NCBI GenBank assembly: GCA_032622095.1
Contig: CP136061.1
Span: 259,194,077 to 259,258,076, forward strand
Length of the DNA: 64,000 bases
Direction: 5' to 3'
From: Siphonodentalium dalli
Lineage: Eukaryota; Mollusca; Scaphopoda; Gadilida; Siphonodentaliidae
Shown here piece after piece: positions 59,782-64,000 of this stretch. The notes under the pieces were generated by a model, which was given only the letters and a program-made list of their open reading frames with translations, made no database searches and was not told where the DNA came from. The first letter of the stretch is position 1. Every line of letters begins with the position of its first letter. A program made the translations under genes and the position numbers.

Positions 59782-60180
59782 CTTATATATGCATGTATAA
59801 GACGAATCACTATCTTGTATTTCCATGCCTGTTTGTGTAATGCCAATGAATGCGGCCTGACAACAGGCGATGGGTGGAGTTTAAAAATTGACACCAGAAA
59901 CAATGTCGGCAACTTCAAAGTTCATGGTGTGCTACATTTAACCCCCTTCTTGTATATACTATTTACAAATTTTCTATCAAGCATTCCCATTGCTTATAGA
60001 AAGTATAGTTGGAAAAATAGACGAAAATGGCCATATGATCAGGGGGTCGGAAAATATGTTCAGGCATGTATGCTGATTTTTTTCGTTCGACCCTTGTTGG
60101 GACCCACCCCCGCGTCCAAACATCCACCGGTTTCCACCCCCACCATTCTAACAATAAAACAGATTTGCGGGGGGGGTGTG
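59782..60180. other. No feature recognised
   Basis: Short frames only, overlapping the adjacent element. Confidence 0.3.
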
Positions 60181-60186
60181 GGCAGG

Positions 60187-60796
60187 GCGGACTGGGCCAA
60201 AATACCGGCCCGGGAAATTAATATAATACCGGCCCATCTGTTCGGGGGGTGTCCACAGTCCACCTTGGGAAATTCCAACTGCACCCCCCCCCCCCCCCCC
60301 ACACTTGAATCAGAATCAGACCAAATACATGTTTTTGCATAATTCCATTTGCACCTCTGGCCTAATATATCTTATATATTCACAAACCATGGTTCTATAT
60401 ATTCCCGATATGAGACCATTCAGATATTTTTACCTGAAAAATTGCATAAATTCTAACATCTAGCGGTCTAACTCCAGACAAATGCACACAAAAATTTTGA
60501 AAACAATACAAGAAGCTCGCAAATCCTAGCATCTCTATCTAGACTGGCATCAACTGAAGCGTTCCTATTTTGTTGTAAATTTCAATTCGGGGAGGGTCCG
60601 GGAGGGGTGTGAGATTTTTTTGGGATTTACAGCTGGAATCTCGAGATTAACGGGGTCTTTACGTGGTGTTATATGATGCTGACAAGTTCATTTAATGACA
60701 AACTTACGATTAGCCAATTCGGCTGGTTAAACAACACATGTGGCGCCCCACGTCCGGAGTTTTCCCGGTCTCTCGATCGGCCAGTCCGCCTCTGCC
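60187..60796. mobile_element. hAT-like element with GGCGGACTGG termini, copy 1
   Basis: Starts GGGCGGACTGGGCC and ends GGCCAGTCCGCCTCTG, an inverted terminal repeat. Contains ATACCGGCCCGGGAAATTAA, a poly-C run, GACCAAATACATG, the TCTAGACTGGCATCAACTGA block and TTAATGACAAACTTACG. An inverted copy is at 62,773-63,487. The CAGAGGCGGA-type end is characteristic of hAT elements, but no transposase is present. Confidence 0.65.
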
Positions 60797-61011
60797 CCCC
60801 CCCCCCCATCGTCACATTATGCTCACATGGGGAACCTGCCAACTTCCCAATTTAGGTAACTTCTGTCTTTCCTCGCCGGTTTTCCGCTTCTCGGGTGATA
60901 TATATTTATATATATATATATTGGCAGTACACATTATCCGAAGTAAAACATTTGACATGTGCAATAATTTCCGAATCAATATATTCTTAGAAGAGTGCCA
61001 TCTTATTGGAT

Positions 61012-61236
61012 ACACGGCAGGTTAAACAACACATGTGGCGGCCCACGTCAGTTTCATTTGCGGCCCAAGTTGTGGTTGGGGCCGCCCAACCACATATACC
61101 CCCCCCCCCCCCAAACCGTAAAAAAAACCCTCGTATTCTCGCTTGATAGAAAATCACGTGGAATCAGAATTTTTCCGGCCTCCGGCCCATCGGGAAATTT
61201 CCCGGTCTCCCGATCGGCCAGTCCGCCTCTGGGTGT
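61012..61236. mobile_element. Short copy of the GGCGGACTGG element, unit 2
   Basis: Runs GTTAAACAACACATGTGGCG, GGCCCAAGTTGTGGTTGGGGC, a C run, ACCCTCGTATTCTCGCTTGA and ends GATCGGCCAGTCCGCCTCTG. The reverse-complement copy is at 62,544-62,730. Confidence 0.6.
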
Positions 61237-61239
61237 GGG

Positions 61240-61600
61240 AGATTCACTGTAAACAGCTGTATATGAATTTCTGTGAATACTATTTGTCATGGATGTTAAC
61301 ATTGACATGTAAATAGGAACGCCTCATTTTGGAAAAACATGGCTGCCGGTCACCAGCCGGTGGCCATCTTGGAATTCAAAATTCAATCCATTAGCATGAG
61401 CTACAAGCTATACTGTTTGTCTGATCATCATGAAATTTGTCATTTCTGTTTTATAAATACCGGTATTTCTCTTATTGTAATGAGTTTTAAGCCAAACAGT
61501 CATACGACTTGCAGGAAAAAAACATTTTAGTTGCGGAAAAAAATGTTTGTTGGTCCCATCAAGTTCATCCACCCCGGCATACGTGCCCGGAAATCCCCCC
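61240..61600. repeat. Direct repeat flanking the fold-back centre, copy 1
   Basis: CAGCTGTATATGAATTTCTG, TGGATGTTAACATTGACATG and CATGGCTGCCGG...GGCCATCTTGG recur at 62,050-62,380 in the same orientation, unlike the rest of this inverted region. Confidence 0.75.
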
Positions 61601-61869
61601 TGATATGACGGCCAATATTTTTAAAGAAGTCAATCCGCAGTATAAGTGGTATATACTGGTATGTGTGATATTTGACATGCAGAAGTACTAGTTTGTGCTG
61701 CTATCTTCTAGTATACATAATTATGCTTGTATATTATACAGTATAATTTGTTCAATCCCCCAATGATTATGTACAATTGTGTTTACTAGTATATGCATGG
61801 AAATAGAGTATTTATGAACTCACCTATTCAAGTAAAGATGATAAAATCAAATGTTGTATTGACACATTG

Positions 61870-61899
61870 CCCCCCCCCCCCCCGGGGGGGGGGGGGGGG
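61870..61899. repeat. Perfect C14/G16 palindrome
   Basis: Fourteen C followed directly by sixteen G. An extreme GC hairpin near the centre of the inverted region; also a place where assembly error is likely. Confidence 0.9.
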
Positions 61900-62049
61900 T
61901 CGGAAACAAATTTCAGGCATGTATGGCATTTTTTCCCTTTCGATCATTTTTTGTACCCACCCACCCAAATTTTTTTCCGTTTTTTCCGACCATTTTGTTT
62001 ACAACCACCCCCCTTTTTAATAACACTAAAACAAAGATTTGCGGGGGGA

Positions 62050-62380
62050 AATTCAGCTGTATATGAATTTCTGTGCATACTATTTATCATGGATGTTAAC
62101 ATGGACATGTAAATAGGAATGAGTCATTTTGAGGTCATTCGGCCAAAAAAACATGGCTGCCAGTGGCCATCTTGGATTTCAAGATTTGCAACAAAATACA
62201 ACACGATAACTGCCCGCAGTCAGTTTACCAGTTATAATTACATTATTTCTCTCATTCAAAGTGGTTTTGAAGCCCAACTCATTGCCAAAACACTAAAAAA
62301 ACAAGCATGAAATTTTTGTTTTAGTTACGGAAAATATTGCTTGTTGGTGGCTTTGACCACCCACGCACCCCGGCATACGT
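62050..62380. repeat. Direct repeat flanking the fold-back centre, copy 2
   Basis: Second copy of the 61,240 repeat (CAGCTGTATATGAATTTCTG at 62,054 onward), followed by a C run at about 62,399-62,414. Confidence 0.75.
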
Positions 62381-62543
62381 GCCGGAAATTTTTTTTCACC
62401 CCCCCCCCCCCCCAAGCTGTTTAACTTGCCTTAAAACATTTACAAATATATGATATTTACAAGACCAATATGATATCATACCGGTACCTATATACATTTA
62501 TCTGGAATGTTTTTGGGAATATTTGGTGCAGGTACCGGTGTAC

Positions 62544-62730
62544 AGAGGCGGACTGGCCGATCAGGAGACCGGGAAAATTCTGATTCCACGTGATTTTCTA
62601 TCAAGCGAGAATCCGAGGGGTTTTTTTACGGTTTGGGGGGGGGGGTATATGTGGTTGGGTCGCCCAACCACCACTTGGGCCGCAAATGAAACCGACGTGG
62701 GCGCCACATGTGTTGTTTAACCAGCCGTGT
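62544..62730. mobile_element. Short copy of the GGCGGACTGG element, inverted unit
   Basis: Starts CAGAGGCGGACTGGCCGATC and runs through TGATTCCACGTGATTTTCTA and GTGGTTGGGTCGCCCAACCA to CACATGTGTTGTTTAACCAG, the reverse complement of 61,012-61,236. Confidence 0.6.
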
Positions 62731-62772
62731 ATCCAATAAGATGGTACTCTTCTCACATAAATTCATGAGGGC

Positions 62773-63487
62773 AGAGGCGGACTGCATGGCCGATCGGGAG
62801 ACCGGGAAAATTCCGGACGTGGGCCGCCACATGTGTTGTTTAACCAGCCGAATTGGCTAATCGTAATTTTGACATTAAATGAACTTGTCGGCATCATATA
62901 ACACCACGTAAACACCCCATTAATCTCGAGATTTTAACGGTAACTCCCAGCTGTAAATCCAAAAAAAATCTTACGCACCCCTCCCCCAATTGAAATTTAC
63001 AAGAAAATAGGAACGCTTCAGTTGATGCCAGTCTAGTTTATCGGATTCGAGATTTTCTTGTATAGTTTTCAAAATGTTCTCACCCCGGGCCGAACAACCA
63101 TGAACAGCCTGGTGTGTCCTGGTCTCTTGTCCGTAGCCGTGTGCATTTGTCTGGAGTTAGACCGCTAGATGTTAGATTTTATGCAATTTTTCAGGTAAAA
63201 ATATCTGAATGGTCTCATACCGGGAATATATAGAACCATGGTTTATGAATATATATGATATTAGACCAGAGGTGCAAATGGAATTAATTATGCAAAAACA
63301 TGTATTTGGTCTGCATCTGATTCAAGGGGGGGGGGGGTGCAAATGGAATTATGCAAAAATATGTATTTGGTCTGATTCTGATTCAAGGAGGGGGGGGTGC
63401 AGTTGGAATTTTCCAAGGTGGACCAAACAGATGGACCGGTATTATATTAATTTCCCGGGCCGGTTTCATCGCCCAGTCCGCCTCTGC
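62773..63487. mobile_element. hAT-like element with GGCGGACTGG termini, copy 2 (inverted)
   Basis: Starts CAGAGGCGGACTGCATGGCC and ends TCGCCCAGTCCGCCTCTG; content is the reverse complement of 60,187-60,796, for example AACAACACATGTG, TGACATTAAATGAACTTGTC and GACCGGTATTATATTAATTT. A partial duplication of the GCAAATGGAATTATGCAAAA block (63,270-63,400) lengthens it. No transposase. Confidence 0.65.
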
Positions 63488-63996
63488 CGGTGTAACACGT
63501 CACCCCCTCCTGTCTGGATATCTTCCTCCATGGGGGAGTGTATTTGCGAATGTCCTCAGATATCTCACTCGCACACCCTGGGCATTTTCCCCCATGTATG
63601 ACTAAAAGAAAATTCACTCATTTAATATCGTTTGACCCTGAAATGGCCAGAAAGAAATGTTTTATGAGATTTAAGTTTGTTTTTTTATTTTTTATTTTTG
63701 TTTGTTCAAGTAACATATATCAAATGAGTGAAATTTTAATTTAGTCAGTCATGGGGGGTGGTATCCAGAGTGGGGGATATATCCAGGGGGAGATATCTGT
63801 TACACCGGTATATGATACCGGTACATGTATTTGTAGCTGTTTCTGACCATCATGCAGCATTTGAATGGTTATAATTTACTGTTATAACTCGGCCCCCGGG
63901 TGATCAATTTGGATGATGTATCTTAATAATATGTATATGATCAGTCATTCCTCTTTTCTGATGTCATTACAAGCATTAAAATCTGTTTTTTTTCAG
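63488..63996. other. No gene recognised; splice acceptor at the window end
   Basis: TCTGTTTTTTTTCAG|ACAG at 63,982-64,000 is a strong acceptor sequence; an exon could begin at 63,997 and continue past the window. Confidence 0.3.
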
Positions 63997-64000
63997 ACAG

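Noticed and set aside
60060-60342. Glycine/proline-rich frames in the C/G-run region
   Set aside because: They are translations of homopolymer runs within hAT-like repeats.
1-64000. tRNA, rRNA or other RNA genes
   Set aside because: I saw no cloverleaf with A and B boxes and no rRNA-like sequence by eye; a covariance-model scan could not be run.

Overview
The window is AT-rich animal nuclear DNA. It has introns with GT/AG boundaries, no operons, several fossil non-LTR retrotransposons, many inverted-repeat elements and many satellite arrays. A secreted PAN plus C-type-lectin gene, LINE tails ending in short simple repeats, and a LINE with a 2A-like peptide suggest a lophotrochozoan, most likely a mollusc. 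That assignment is inference. Genuine coding sequence is a very small part of the window.

The clearest host gene is on the minus strand and spans about 18 kb. Exon 1 (35,350-35,599) encodes a signal peptide and a PAN/apple-like cysteine module. Exon 2 (19,909-20,109) encodes the first half of a C-type lectin domain. Exon 3 (17,256-17,467) encodes the second half and the stop. All three junctions have consensus splice sites and matching phase, giving a predicted 220-residue protein. Intron 1 (15 kb) holds a tandem array of about 3.66-kb units (21.3-31.28 kb) and several LINE pieces. Intron 2 (2.4 kb) holds a 58-bp satellite and a 0.9-kb GAT-rich tract. Weaker exon candidates are a GC-rich reading frame at 44,513-44,839 (-) and a possible 5' end of a plus-strand gene (57,788-57,858, 59,657 onward, acceptor at 63,997).

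Layout. 1-8 kb: inverted-repeat element, 35-bp and 33-bp satellites. 8.4-8.85 kb: first copy of a doubly palindromic MITE. 10-11.3 kb: imperfect repeats and a 120-bp C-rich tract. 12.0-15.5 kb: broken jockey/CR1-like LINE. 15.7-20.1 kb: lectin 3' exons with satellites between them. 20.4-31.3 kb: LINE tail and the tandem array. 31.6-34 kb: two LINE pieces, one with a 2A-like motif, and a 31-bp satellite. 34.9-39.7 kb: two more palindromic MITEs and a truncated LINE. 40.6-41.5 kb: a repeat interrupted by a piggyBac-type MITE. 42.2-44.5 kb: an ORF1-only LINE flanked by a 17-bp target duplication. 45-47.2 kb: hairpins, a 37-bp satellite and a MITE. 51.9-52.4 kb: a piggyBac-type MITE carrying the palindromic module. 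54.5-57.1 kb: about 385-bp satellite. 58.8-63.5 kb: two large fold-back structures.

The points most worth following are the palindromic module found in several different terminal contexts, the ORF1-only (HAL1-like) retroelement, the 2A-bearing LINE fragment, and the lectin gene that has lost one conserved disulfide pair and its calcium-site motifs.
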